Assembly: GCA_947476925.1 (NCBI GenBank)
Contig: CANJSF010000004.1
Span: 1-64,000, forward strand
Reading direction: 5' to 3'
Length of the DNA stretch: 64,000 nucleotides
Source of the DNA: Rhodospirillaceae bacterium
GTDB taxonomy: Bacteria > Pseudomonadota > Alphaproteobacteria > Rhodospirillales > Rhodospirillaceae
The stretch's first letter is position 1. The number at the start of each line of letters is the position of its first letter. A model generated the notes under the pieces. It saw only the letters and a list, made by a program, of their open reading frames with translations. It was not told the origin of the DNA and did no database searches. Of this stretch, positions 44,298 through 53,602 are shown piece by piece. A program made the translations under genes and the position numbers.

Positions 44298-45839
44298 ATG
44301 AAAAGCACCAGATGGATTCCTGCTGTCGCGGGAATCGCAACATTGTTTTTAGCACTCTTGCCCAGCCATGCCGAAACCCTTCGTGTCGGCGGAACGCAAG
44401 CCCCCCCGACGCTTGGCAATCCGTATTCGGCTGTCGGCCCGCCGGCCAGCACCGTATGGGCACCGATCTATGACGGCCTGACGGTGATCGACCTTGATGG
44501 AAAAATATCTCCGGCGCTGGCTGTTAGCTGGCGCAACACCGCACCAACGACGTGGGAGTTCAAATTGCGGCCGGGCGTTGTGTATCACAACGGTGCGGCT
44601 TTCAACGCGCAAAGCGTGGTCGACGTGATCACGATGTTAAAATCGCCCGAGATGCAACGCTTCTTGATTCCAAGCGAATTGCGCGGCGTCACCTCCGTCA
44701 AAGCCATCGATCCGATGACGGTCCAATTCACCACCGCCGAACCCGATGCCGTGCTGCCCAAGCGGCTGAACATTGTCATGATGATTGAGCCCAAAGCCTG
44801 GGCCGCGATGGGGGCCGACGCCTACGCCCTGAAGCCCATCGGCACCGGACCCTACCGGCTGACGGATTGGGGCAAAGGCAACGCGCGCATCAAGTTCGAA
44901 CTTGATCCGAAATCTTGGCGTGCGCCCAAGCCCGGCGGCCCGTCGCCGCTGATCGATAAAGTTGAGTTCATTACCATTTCCGAAACGGCATCGCGCGTTC
45001 AAGCCATTCTGTCAGGCCAAATCGATATTGCGCTCGCACCGGGCCCCGAAGACATCCAAATCCTCACTGACGCGGGCTTTACAGTCAAAAGTCAGCCGCT
45101 AGGCGTGGTGATGAGCTTAGCATTTCGAACGGAACGTCCCGAAGCTGCGCCTTTAAAGGACAAGCGCGTTCGCCAAGCGCTGAACTATGCGGTTAACCGG
45201 CAGTCAATGGCCACAGACATGCTGTCGGGGCGTGCGATCGCGGCCTCGCAAGGAGCGACGGCAGGAACTTTTGGCTACAACCCCGCGCTTAAGCCTTACC
45301 CGTATGACCCGGCCAAAGCCAAAGCATTGCTCACCGAAGCGGGCTACCCCAATGGATTTGCGCTGCGGGTTGAAGCGCTGACAAACCTGGGCAATTCCGA
45401 TACCGCACTTTATCAAAAGATGGCCGAGGATCTCGGCAAGGTCGGGGTCAAGGTCGAGCTACGCTCGACAACATTTGCCAGTTGGGTGCGCAAATATATG
45501 ACCAATGACTGGGGCGATATCGACGCCTTCTCGCTGACGTGGAATTCAGCGCCGTTTCAAGACGTCATTCGCCCCATTGAGTATTTCTCGTGCCTGAAAG
45601 CAGCGGCCTTTTTCTGCGACCCGACCCTGGTGCCACTGATTAAGCAAAGCAATCAGACCATGGACGAAGCCGTGCGTTTGAAAATGCTGCAAGATATCAT
45701 GGCCAAGCTGCAGGATTCTGCGCCGGCGCTGATTTTGGTCGATTTCCCAAATTTGACGGCATTATCTCCTCGCGTGAAGGAAGCACCGTTGCGTGTTGCC
45801 GGTATGGATTTTGATAAAGTGGTTCTGGTGAAGAAGTAA
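44298..45839 (+). CDS. ABC-transporter solute-binding protein, family 5, coupled to paraoxonase gene
   Basis: The signal peptide is KSTRWIPAVAGIATLFLALL, ending PSHAE. The family-5 fold is seen in ISPALAVSWRNTAPTTWEFKLRPGVVYHNG, IGTGPYRLTDWG and VRQALNYAVNRQSM. The 513-residue periplasmic protein is a paralogue of 13077-14591 and, like it, lacks neighbouring permease genes. ATG 44298 is chosen at the signal peptide. Its TAA shares a base with the next gene's ATG (TAATG), so translation is coupled to the paraoxonase homologue. This suggests it binds a substrate or product of that enzyme. Confidence 0.87.
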   Translation: MKSTRWIPAVAGIATLFLALLPSHAETLRVGGTQAPPTLGNPYSAVGPPASTVWAPIYDGLTVIDLDGKISPALAVSWRNTAPTTWEFKLRPGVVYHNGAAFNAQSVVDVITMLKSPEMQRFLIPSELRGVTSVKAIDPMTVQFTTAEPDAVLPKRLNIVMMIEPKAWAAMGADAYALKPIGTGPYRLTDWGKGNARIKFELDPKSWRAPKPGGPSPLIDKVEFITISETASRVQAILSGQIDIALAPGPEDIQILTDAGFTVKSQPLGVVMSLAFRTERPEAAPLKDKRVRQALNYAVNRQSMATDMLSGRAIAASQGATAGTFGYNPALKPYPYDPAKAKALLTEAGYPNGFALRVEALTNLGNSDTALYQKMAEDLGKVGVKVELRSTTFASWVRKYMTNDWGDIDAFSLTWNSAPFQDVIRPIEYFSCLKAAAFFCDPTLVPLIKQSNQTMDEAVRLKMLQDIMAKLQDSAPALILVDFPNLTALSPRVKEAPLRVAGMDFDKVVLVKK

Positions 45840-46900
45840 TGTCGAAAAACATGAAACCCGCGTTGAAAACCATTGGCGTCGTGATTGCGCTGATCGTTGT
45901 TTTGATTGGCGTGGTAACAACCGTATTCGTCGCACGGTCAGGCATGCTCACCGATCGTGGGCCCGATCAACTAACGGCATGCACATCCATTGATGGCCAG
46001 GGCAAAAGTGGCGAAGACATTCTGATCGACCGCGAACGCAGCCTCGCCCTGGTGTCATGGCTCGACCGCCGTACCCAGGGCCTAGGCACAGTGGGGCGCA
46101 TCGACCTCACAGCGCCTGATCCTAAAATTGAGAACGCTTTGCTGGCCGACCCGCCCGAGTTCCGGCCCCATGGCATGTCGCTTTTCGTGAGCCCGGAAGG
46201 GCAACGCACGCTCTTTGTGATCAGTCATCCGCCCGCCAAGCCACATCGCGTTGAGGTGTTTGAGGCCAATGCCGAGGGAATGTATGAGCACAAACAAACT
46301 ATTGCAGACCCGCTGCTGGTGCGGCCCAACGACATTCAGGCCGTTGGACCACGGTCGTTTTATATTGCCAATGATTCAGGTGCCAAAGGCGGCCTGGATA
46401 AAATGCGCGAGATGGTTTTTGGGGCCGCCATTTCTGCCATCACGTATTACGACGGCACAAAATTCTCGGTCGCCTTCGACGGCACTGCATCGCCAGGCGG
46501 AATCAATGCGTCGCCAGATTTGAGCACGATCTATGTGGCCGAAACCCAGGCCAGCAAGGTGACTGTCTTCAAGCGCGATGTTGCGACCGGCGTCCTCACG
46601 CGCACCGGCGCAGCCGACCTGCCCAGCTTGCCCGACAACATCGACGTGGCGGCCGACGGCAGTTTGTGGGTCACGGCTCACGCCAATGCCATCGCGCTGG
46701 TGCAACAATTTGCCGACCCCACCAAGGTTGCGCCCACGCAAGTATTCCGCATTCCAGCCGATACGCTGAAGGCCACGCAAGTGTTTTTCAGCAAGGGCGA
46801 TTTGATTTCCGCCGGCAGCATTGCCGCAACGCTCGGTGATAAAATGCTGCTCGGCTCGATCACCGATAAAAAAGTGATGCTCTGCAAGGCACCAGCTTGA
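45839..46900 (+). CDS. Paraoxonase (PON)-type calcium arylesterase/lactonase homologue
   Basis: The 353-residue protein has an N-terminal membrane anchor (about 10-32) and a six-bladed propeller. It keeps the residues known to matter in human PON1: Ca ligands E59-D60 (GEDI), N164-D165 (PNDI), N223 (GGINASPD) and D266-N267 (PDNI), and catalytic histidines H111 (PHGMS) and H130 (SHPPAK). Cys48 and Cys349 match the Cys42-Cys353 disulfide pair, and the C-terminus LLGSITDKKVMLC resembles LLIGTVFHKALYC. It should hydrolyse lactones or aryl esters outside the cytoplasm. It is operonic with a solute-binding protein and a hydrolase. Confidence 0.85.
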   Translation: MSKNMKPALKTIGVVIALIVVLIGVVTTVFVARSGMLTDRGPDQLTACTSIDGQGKSGEDILIDRERSLALVSWLDRRTQGLGTVGRIDLTAPDPKIENALLADPPEFRPHGMSLFVSPEGQRTLFVISHPPAKPHRVEVFEANAEGMYEHKQTIADPLLVRPNDIQAVGPRSFYIANDSGAKGGLDKMREMVFGAAISAITYYDGTKFSVAFDGTASPGGINASPDLSTIYVAETQASKVTVFKRDVATGVLTRTGAADLPSLPDNIDVAADGSLWVTAHANAIALVQQFADPTKVAPTQVFRIPADTLKATQVFFSKGDLISAGSIAATLGDKMLLGSITDKKVMLCKAPA

Positions 46901-46914
46901 AAGGAACATGATTC

Positions 46915-47904
46915 ATGAAAAAATTCTTTCGCATTCTGGGTTGGATTGTTGGCTCCATCGCGGTTGTTCTGGCCGTCGGATTGGCCATCGGCAGTGTCTA
47001 TTACCGCGATATTCCGGCCGCGGAGCTTGAAAAAAAATACGCCAACGCGGAATCAAAATTCATCATGCTCGACGGCGTGCGCATGCATTACCGCGACGAG
47101 GGTCCGCGCGATGCCCCAGTCATTGTGCTGGTCCACGCCCACTTCGATAGCCTGCTGATGTGGGACCCTTGGGTGGCTGCCTTGAAGGATAAATACCGCG
47201 TGGTGCGGTTTGACTTCACCAGTCACGGCCTCACGGGTCCCGATCCGTCAGGCGATTACACACTCAAGCGCACTGTCGATTTGGTCGACCTGCTCGTCAA
47301 AGAATTAAAGCTGCCGACGTTTGCCATGGGGGGAACGTCCATGGGCGGCACGATTTCCATGCACTACGCGACCCGCAACCCAGACAAAGTTTCGAAGCTC
47401 ATACTGCTAAGCCCAGGAGCGCTGAATACCCGCATCCGCGGACGCGATACGCCCCCGCCGCTGCCCCCCGGAATTGACCTGCTCAAGATCATCACGCCCA
47501 AAATGATGTTTGCGGGCTTACTGAACAATGGCTACGGCGACAAAAGCAAAGTCACCGACCAACTGGTTACTCAATGGTGGGAGATGATGCGCCGGGAAGG
47601 CCAGCGTGAGGCGGAAATCACACGAAACCGGCAATACGTTTCGGGCGACGTCGACGCCCTGATCCGCACCATTACGCAACCAACACTGATCATGTGGGGT
47701 GAGAAAAACCCGGTCGTATCGGTTGACCAGGCCAAGCAATTGGTCGACCTCATGACATCGGCTAAGTCTGTGCGCTTAATCGTGTACCCGGGCGTCGGAC
47801 ATATGGCTGTCCACGAGGCGCCAGAATTGACGGCCAAAGACGCTCGCGCGTTCTTCGATGAGGTCGTGGCAGAAGCCCCGGCAGCGGTCACGCCGCCGGG
47901 GTAA
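46915..47904 (+). CDS. Alpha/beta hydrolase, membrane-anchored
   Basis: The 329-residue protein has an N-terminal hydrophobic segment (about 8-30) followed by an alpha/beta hydrolase fold: HYRDEGPRDAPVIVLVHA, nucleophile elbow GGTSMGG, acid Asp/Glu region WGEKNPVVSVDQAK and His in GVGHMAVHEAP. It probably cleaves esters in the periplasm or at the membrane. AAAGGAACATGATTC precedes ATG 46915, 14 bp after the paraoxonase gene, so it completes the solute-binding protein-PON-hydrolase operon. Confidence 0.88.
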   Translation: MKKFFRILGWIVGSIAVVLAVGLAIGSVYYRDIPAAELEKKYANAESKFIMLDGVRMHYRDEGPRDAPVIVLVHAHFDSLLMWDPWVAALKDKYRVVRFDFTSHGLTGPDPSGDYTLKRTVDLVDLLVKELKLPTFAMGGTSMGGTISMHYATRNPDKVSKLILLSPGALNTRIRGRDTPPPLPPGIDLLKIITPKMMFAGLLNNGYGDKSKVTDQLVTQWWEMMRREGQREAEITRNRQYVSGDVDALIRTITQPTLIMWGEKNPVVSVDQAKQLVDLMTSAKSVRLIVYPGVGHMAVHEAPELTAKDARAFFDEVVAEAPAAVTPPG

Positions 47905-47910
47905 CACTGC

Positions 47911-48534
47911 CTAGCCGCGCGGCATGCTTGCGACTTTTTGCTGCGCCGGGCGTGACGTGCAGGCTTTCAGCCAACGCGCCAAGTTCGGGTACGGCGTAAA
48001 GTCGTAACGCAGCATATTGAGCGAATTGATCACGCAGGCACATTGCAAGTCGGCGATCGAGAAGTTGTTGCCCACTAACCAGTCTTTGCCCGCCAAGTCG
48101 GCATCGATGCGCTTGAGCGACGGGATAAAGAGCTCCTCAAACTGCTTTGCCGCTTCAGCGCTGCGCATGGCTTCGGGCTTGAAGAATTTTTCCACGATCA
48201 AGCCGACAATATGGCCTTCAGCTTCTGTCGCCGCCCAAAACGACCACTGCAAGCATTTCGCCTGCCCTGCTGGGTCAGAAGGCCACAGTTTGCCTGCGCC
48301 ATAGCGCTGGGCGAGATACAAGTTGATGGCAAAACTTTCCGACAGCGTTACGTTGCCATCGCTATCGCCCAACGCAGGCACTTTCCCCGAGGGATTGATG
48401 GCCAGGAACTCAGGCGTTTTGTTTTCGCCAGTCGTGAAGTTAATTTTCTTTTGCTCGTAAGGCAGGCCCAGCTCTTCAAGCACCCACAAGTTGCGTGTCG
48501 CGCGTGAATTGGTACCACCGTAAACTGTAATCAT
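47911..48534 (-). CDS. Glutathione S-transferase, paralogue A
   Basis: The 207-residue protein begins MITVYGGTNSRATRNLWVLEELGLPYEQKKINF, a thioredoxin-like N-domain with the catalytic Ser/Thr region, and contains NPSGKVPAL and TLSESFAINLYLAQ for glutathione binding. The C-domain is all helical, ending NFSIADLQCACVIN. It conjugates or transforms electrophiles with glutathione. ATG 48534 is chosen by homology with its neighbours. It closely resembles 48546-49181 and 52082-52702 (shared KCLQWSFWAA/KCMQWTLWAA/KCIQWTLWAA). Confidence 0.9.
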   Translation of the reverse strand: MITVYGGTNSRATRNLWVLEELGLPYEQKKINFTTGENKTPEFLAINPSGKVPALGDSDGNVTLSESFAINLYLAQRYGAGKLWPSDPAGQAKCLQWSFWAATEAEGHIVGLIVEKFFKPEAMRSAEAAKQFEELFIPSLKRIDADLAGKDWLVGNNFSIADLQCACVINSLNMLRYDFTPYPNLARWLKACTSRPAQQKVASMPRG

Positions 48535-48545
48535 AACGTCGCTCC

Positions 48546-49181
48546 TTAGGCTGCTGCTTTCATGGCCTGCGCGCGCATGTCTTGCACTTTCTTGTTGCCC
48601 GCGCGTTCCGAGCAAACCTTGTACCAGGCCGCAGTTTTGGGCCAGGGCGACAGGTCAAAGTTGCTGCGCACCATGTATTCCATCACACATGCAACATTCA
48701 AATCGGCCAAGGTAAACTGAGAGCCGCATATAAACGGCGCGCTTTGCAATACGGAATCTAGAATGCCAACAATGGGCTTACCGCGTTCGGCCAAATCAGC
48801 CAGCAATTTTTGGTCGCGCTCTTCTTCTTTTTTGAAAAGCACTTCACGCAAGCGGCCGTAGGCAACAGGCTCAAGCTCGGCGGCGGCCCACAACGTCCAT
48901 TGCATACATTTGGCTTGGCCTTTGTCATCGGCAGGCCACAGCCCGCCTTTGCCGTACTTTTGCGCGATGAACATGTTGATCGCCAGCGACTCAGCCATCA
49001 CCACATCGCCGTCGACAATCGAGGGCATTTTGCCCGCCGGATTGATTGCCAAATACGCAGGTTGCTTGTGTTCACCTTTGCGAAAGTCGAGCGACACCAA
49101 TTCATAGGGCGCTCCACATTCTTCAGCAGCCCAAATATTGCGCGAGGCGCGCGACATGACCGAACCGTAAATTTTTAGCAT
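48546..49181 (-). CDS. Glutathione S-transferase, paralogue B
   Basis: The 211-residue protein begins MLKIYGSVMSRASRNIWAAEECGAPYELVSLDF. NPAGKMPSIVDGD and VMAESLAINMFIAQKYG form the glutathione site, and FTLADLNVACVMEYM lies in the C-domain. AAGGTGAAAAT-type spacing before ATG 49181 is acceptable; the longer frame upstream to 49289 is divergent promoter sequence. It is 11 bp upstream of paralogue A, so both form a minus-strand operon diverging from the hybrid histidine kinase. Confidence 0.9.
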   Translation of the reverse strand: MLKIYGSVMSRASRNIWAAEECGAPYELVSLDFRKGEHKQPAYLAINPAGKMPSIVDGDVVMAESLAINMFIAQKYGKGGLWPADDKGQAKCMQWTLWAAAELEPVAYGRLREVLFKKEEERDQKLLADLAERGKPIVGILDSVLQSAPFICGSQFTLADLNVACVMEYMVRSNFDLSPWPKTAAWYKVCSERAGNKKVQDMRAQAMKAAA

Positions 49182-49404
49182 TTTAGCTTCTCCATTTTCA
49201 AAATCTGGGCCGAGCGTTTGGCCATGGGTGACAAGACGAATGGCCACATCGTTTTGCATCGAAACCGATACGTTTGCGCTGTCTCGCAATACTATTAGAC
49301 ACTGGTTTTTGGTACGCCTGTATTAGCCAATAGCTCTTCCGTTTCCTAGGCGGTATCGTGCGTTTGGTGACGCTATCTCGGGGCTTAGCACAGGCGTGTA
49401 TTGG

Positions 49405-52069
49405 ATGCCCGAACAGCATAACGAGTTACGTCGAGTGCCAACCCAGATCAACCACACCTCAGCTTCTGCGACACAACAAGGAGATTCGGGAAGCCGCGAC
49501 CGGTTACCCGCCTTATGGAACCTAGGCTTTGTTATCTTTTCGGTGGCTTGCGGAATTGCACTTTTTTCCGCATTTGCGACCTATGTTTCGTACCAACGAA
49601 ACACAACAGTCGTCGAACAGGCCGAAGCGGTCACGAGAAATCATGGGCTACTCAAGGATGCCATTCAGGCGCTTGAGCTCGCGCAGGAGGAGCAGGCCTT
49701 TAGTATCGTCACCTTCAATGGCCGGGTGGATCTAGCCATAGAATCAGACGCCGAGATCGCCGGCTTCCAGATCAAGTACAACGCCGCGCGAACCGAGGCC
49801 GCGGAACATCGCGATCTAATTGAGCAGTTATGGAAGCTGAATCCCAACCCATCGTCGGCCACCAACGGCTCGCTGTCTGCAACTCTGACAAGTTACGAGA
49901 CATTTGACGCATTCGCGACATCTGTGGCCGAGAAAATAAAATCAAAGCGTGTCCCCGTTGCTCTTGCAGACATCGACCAACTCGAAAACCTAGAGCGTGC
50001 CTTCCGCGAAGACACCGAGCGAACAAGAAGTCTGCTCAATCTCGATACGCGAGCAGAACTGCAAAACATTAAAGACTCGGCCATCAACGGGGCTTGGATT
50101 TCGGGTTTAACAGGCTTTGTTGGGCTGCTTCTTTTGGCAGCCGTTGGATCAGCAGTTGGCCATAACCGGCTTAAACAGCTCAAGGTAGCCGAGGCTACAC
50201 TGGCCAAGCAGACCTTTGTGATTGACCAAATGTCAGAGGCGGTGATTCTGACCGATCTGAGTGGCGTTGTGCATGGCTGCAATGCCACTGCAGCGCAACT
50301 CATTGGCCGCACGCGCGATGAACTATTGGGCAGCAACCTGGTTGGAATCATCGGCGACAATAATTTTCACAACAACGTTCGCCCCACCTTGCGCAAAACG
50401 GCAATTGAGGGTGGCAACGCCAAAGTCGAAATTGAGATTGTCGGACCAGCAGGCCAATCCGTGCTTTGTGAAATCACATCCAGCTGCTTGCGGAACTCTG
50501 ACGGCGAGATCACAGGCTTCGCATCAATCGTTCGCGATGTCGGTGAACAGCGCCGCCAAGACGATCTACTTCGGCGTCAGGCCGCCGTAATCGAGCAAAT
50601 GAATGAAGGCGTATTCATTACCGATCTCGAAGGCATAATCATTTACTGCAATCCGGCTCATGCGCAGATGACCGGGTACCCGCGTGAAAGTGTGCTTGGA
50701 AAGACGCCAAACTTTATGACCGCCGAGTCCGATTTCGAGGACCGACGTCAAGCCATTCTAGCAACACCGCGTGATCAAACTATTGACGTCGAAGTTCGCG
50801 GGCGTCACGCGACCGGCTTCGATTTCGTTGTCAGCGTTACGGGTCGCGGCTTAAAAGACGCCAACAACAATTATGTTGGCAGAGTTTGGCTTGTGCGAGA
50901 CATGACTGAAATTCGCACGAAGGAAGATCAGCTTCGCCAAGCGCAGAAAATGGAAGCCGTTGGGCATCTCACGGGCGGCATCGCACACGACTTCAACAAT
51001 TTGTTGGGTATTTTGCTTCTGAATTTGCAGATCATTGCCGATCGCGATTCGGACCCGACAGTGAAAAATCTTACAGCGCGCTCGTTGAACGCGGTTCGGC
51101 GCGGCGCAGCCCTCGTTCGTCAAATGCTCGCGTTTTTCACGCAAGCAGTCATTGCAGCCCGTTGCGCTTCGACTGCACGAAACACTGGCCAACATGCGCG
51201 ACATTCTGCGACGCTCGCTGCCAACCAACATTGAGATTGTCCTTGATACTCCCGCCACACTTTGGACCTGCGTGGCGGATGCGACGCAATTGGATAGCGC
51301 GATCCTGAACTTAGCCATCAATGCGCGCGATGCGATGCCACAGGGCGGCACGTTGACGATCCGCTGTGCCAATCAATCGGTTTCGTCGGATACCGCTGCG
51401 CGTGACTCCGAATTGATAGAGGGTGAATTCGTCTGCATTTCGGTCTCAGATTCCGGCGTGGGGATCGCGCCTGATGTTCTTCCTCGCGTGATCGATCCAT
51501 TCTTCACGACCAAGGAGGTCGGCCAAGGCTCTGGCCTGGGGCTGAGCATGGTGTACGGCTTTGTGAAGCAATCGAACGGGCTGTTCTTGATCCGCAGCGC
51601 CGTCAATGTTGGCACCACTGTTTCGATATCGTTGCCCCGAGGGCCGGACTTGCCGAGCCAAGACGCGACCGACATTGCTCGTTCGAACCCGGCGCAACAG
51701 CCCGCACGCGCGCGCGTGCTGCTGGTCGAAGACAACGAGGACATGCGCGATTCGACAGCCTGGACACTCACCTCCTTGGGCTACGACGTCGTAACGGCGA
51801 GCGATGGCGAGACGGCGAAGAAAATGATCGAGGACCGCGACGATATTATGATCCTGATTGCCGATGTTATGTTGACCGGCGCCATGAACGGCGTGGACCT
51901 GGCTGATTTCGCCCGCGCCCGCCGCCCGAAACTAAAAATACTGAATATCTCGGGCTATTCGGAAAAGGCACTGCGTGCAGGCGGAACCTTTCGCACCGAT
52001 ATCACAGTTCTGGCCAAACCCTTTAGCCGCGCTGATTTGATCGACGCGCTCGACAAAATGAAGGCCTAA
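49405..52069 (+). pseudogene. Hybrid sensor histidine kinase, frameshifted in a T run
   Basis: A helix (about 45-65), an extracytoplasmic helical sensor and a second helix (about 228-250) precede two PAS domains (about 265-380 and 390-505) and the HisKA motif GHLTGGIAHDFNNLLG. The reading frame then breaks. Five T residues at 51133-51137 replace the four needed to read MLAFSRKQSLQPVAL, and the rest continues in the +1 frame. It holds the ATPase domain (LNLAINARDAM, DSGVGIAP, GLGLSMVYGF) and a receiver (VLLVEDNEDMR, ADVML, LAKPF). Repaired, it would be about 890 residues. A homopolymer error is possible. An in-frame GTG at 49396 is an alternative start. Confidence 0.8.
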
Positions 52070-52081
52070 AACAATCTGAAA

Positions 52082-52702
52082 TTACGTCGCGACCTTCATG
52101 GCATTGACTTTCTGATTGGCAGGCCGCCCAAGGCATAGCGTGACCCAATTCTGAACCGCGGGCCAGGGCGTGAAGTCAAAGTTTGTTCGGGTGAGGTATT
52201 CGCACACGGCGGCCACGTTCAAATCTGCGATGGTAAAAGTCGGCCCGGCCAAATAGGCAGACCGCGACAAAGCTGCGTTCAGCGTATTGAGCGGAGCTTT
52301 AGTCCGCTCAACCAGCGCCGCAACATTTTTCAAATCGCGCTCGTGCTCTTTTTTGAAGACAAACTCGATCAATCGACCAACGGATGGCGGTTCCAATTCC
52401 GTCGCGGCCCACAATGTCCACTGAATGCACTTGGCGCGCGCCGCCTTGCCGGCGGGCCACAGCGTTCCCTCGCCGTAGTTGTGGGCGATGTACAGGTTCA
52501 TGCCCAAGGACTCGGTCATGATGACATCGTCGTCCACAAGCGCGGGCACTTTGCCGGCCGGATTGATGCTTAAAAACTCAGGTGTTTTGGTCTCGCCCTT
52601 TAGGTAGTCAGCCGGAACGTGCTTGTAAGCGATGCCGAGTTCCTCCAACGCCCACAAATTGCGTGAGGTGCGCGAGGCTGCTTTGCCGTACAGCGTGATC
52701 AT
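52082..52702 (-). CDS. Glutathione S-transferase, paralogue C
   Basis: The 206-residue protein begins MITLYGKAASRTSRNLWALEELGIAYKHVPADY, with NPAGKVPALVDDDVIMTESLGMNLYIA and FTIADLNVAAVCEYL. It is the third close relative in 5 kb. Conserved AASRTSRNLWA places the likely catalytic Ser. It starts 3 bp after the hydroxypyruvate isomerase stop, so the two form an operon; the pair may act on a shared carbonyl or enol substrate. Confidence 0.9.
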   Translation of the reverse strand: MITLYGKAASRTSRNLWALEELGIAYKHVPADYLKGETKTPEFLSINPAGKVPALVDDDVIMTESLGMNLYIAHNYGEGTLWPAGKAARAKCIQWTLWAATELEPPSVGRLIEFVFKKEHERDLKNVAALVERTKAPLNTLNAALSRSAYLAGPTFTIADLNVAAVCEYLTRTNFDFTPWPAVQNWVTLCLGRPANQKVNAMKVAT

Positions 52703-52705
52703 GCT

Positions 52706-53545
52706 TTAGGTCCCTTTTTTCGACTTCCCGCTGTTGGTTTTATAGCGGGGGCGCGACACGGTTTCCACCGGGGCGGCAATGCCCCAATCGCGGCCCCACT
52801 GCAAACCTTCCAGCGTTCCGTTGCGCGGCTTGTATTCCGCCCCAATCCAACCATCGTAGCCATGGGCGTCGAGCAGGTTCATCAGGTAGCCCCAGTTCAG
52901 TTCGCCCAAGCTATCGGGCTCGTCGCGGTTAGGCGCGCCGGCAATTTGAATGTGGCCGATAATGTCGAGATTGTTTTCAATAAATGCCGTAATGCCGCCT
53001 TCCAGCGTTTGGGCATGGAAGATGTCATATTGCAGCTTCACGTTTTTGTGGCCCACCGCGCGCACAATCATGGCGGCCTGGGCGGGGGTCTGCACCATGT
53101 AGCTCTCGAGGTTGATGTTTTCCACCAACACGCGCACGCCTTCTTTGAACAGCAGCGCACCTGCATATTCCAAATTTTTCACCAACACGTCGACGGCATC
53201 AACCTGCTCATCTTCAGGCACGACGCCCGCCAGAATGTGAACCTGCTTGCATTCGGTGTACTCGACATATTGCAGCACGGTATCCAGCGACGCTTTGAAC
53301 TCGGCCTCGCGGTTACGCAACGCCGCCAAACCACGCTCGCCTTTTTCAAAGTCACCCGGTGGCGCGTTAAACAACACTATTGGAACACCCGACATCGCCA
53401 CGATGTCGCCAAAAGCCCCCGCGTCGACCTCGTAGGGGAACATGCATTCGGTTCCCGCAAAGCCGCACTTGGCGGCTAGGGCAAAGCGCTCCAGGAACGG
53501 CACTTCGGTAAACAGCAAAGATGTGTTGGCGGCAAAACGGGGCAT
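52706..53545 (-). CDS. hyi: Hydroxypyruvate isomerase family protein
   Basis: The 279-residue TIM-barrel protein begins MPRFAANTSLLFTEVPFLERFALAAKCGFAGTECMFPYE. It has FNAPPGDFEKGERGLAALRNREAEF, HILAGVVP, LVENIN, QYDIFHAQ, HIQIAGAPNRDEPD and WIGAEYKP: the metal-binding Glu, Asp, His and Glu of the Hyi/OtnI family. It interconverts hydroxypyruvate and tartronate semialdehyde, or a related 2-oxo sugar acid. The C-terminal tail KTNSGKSKKGT is longer than usual. It is the first gene of a short operon with GST C. Confidence 0.88.
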   Translation of the reverse strand: MPRFAANTSLLFTEVPFLERFALAAKCGFAGTECMFPYEVDAGAFGDIVAMSGVPIVLFNAPPGDFEKGERGLAALRNREAEFKASLDTVLQYVEYTECKQVHILAGVVPEDEQVDAVDVLVKNLEYAGALLFKEGVRVLVENINLESYMVQTPAQAAMIVRAVGHKNVKLQYDIFHAQTLEGGITAFIENNLDIIGHIQIAGAPNRDEPDSLGELNWGYLMNLLDAHGYDGWIGAEYKPRNGTLEGLQWGRDWGIAAPVETVSRPRYKTNSGKSKKGT

Positions 53546-53602
53546 GGGCGCTTTATGGCCGATCCTAAGGGCCGCGTCACCCCATCTCGTGGGGCAAAGC
53601 GC

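Noticed and set aside
51125-51145. Programmed frameshift in the hybrid kinase
   Set aside because: There is no recognised slippery heptamer with a stimulatory structure, and simple removal of one T restores the full family sequence; mutation or read error is simpler.
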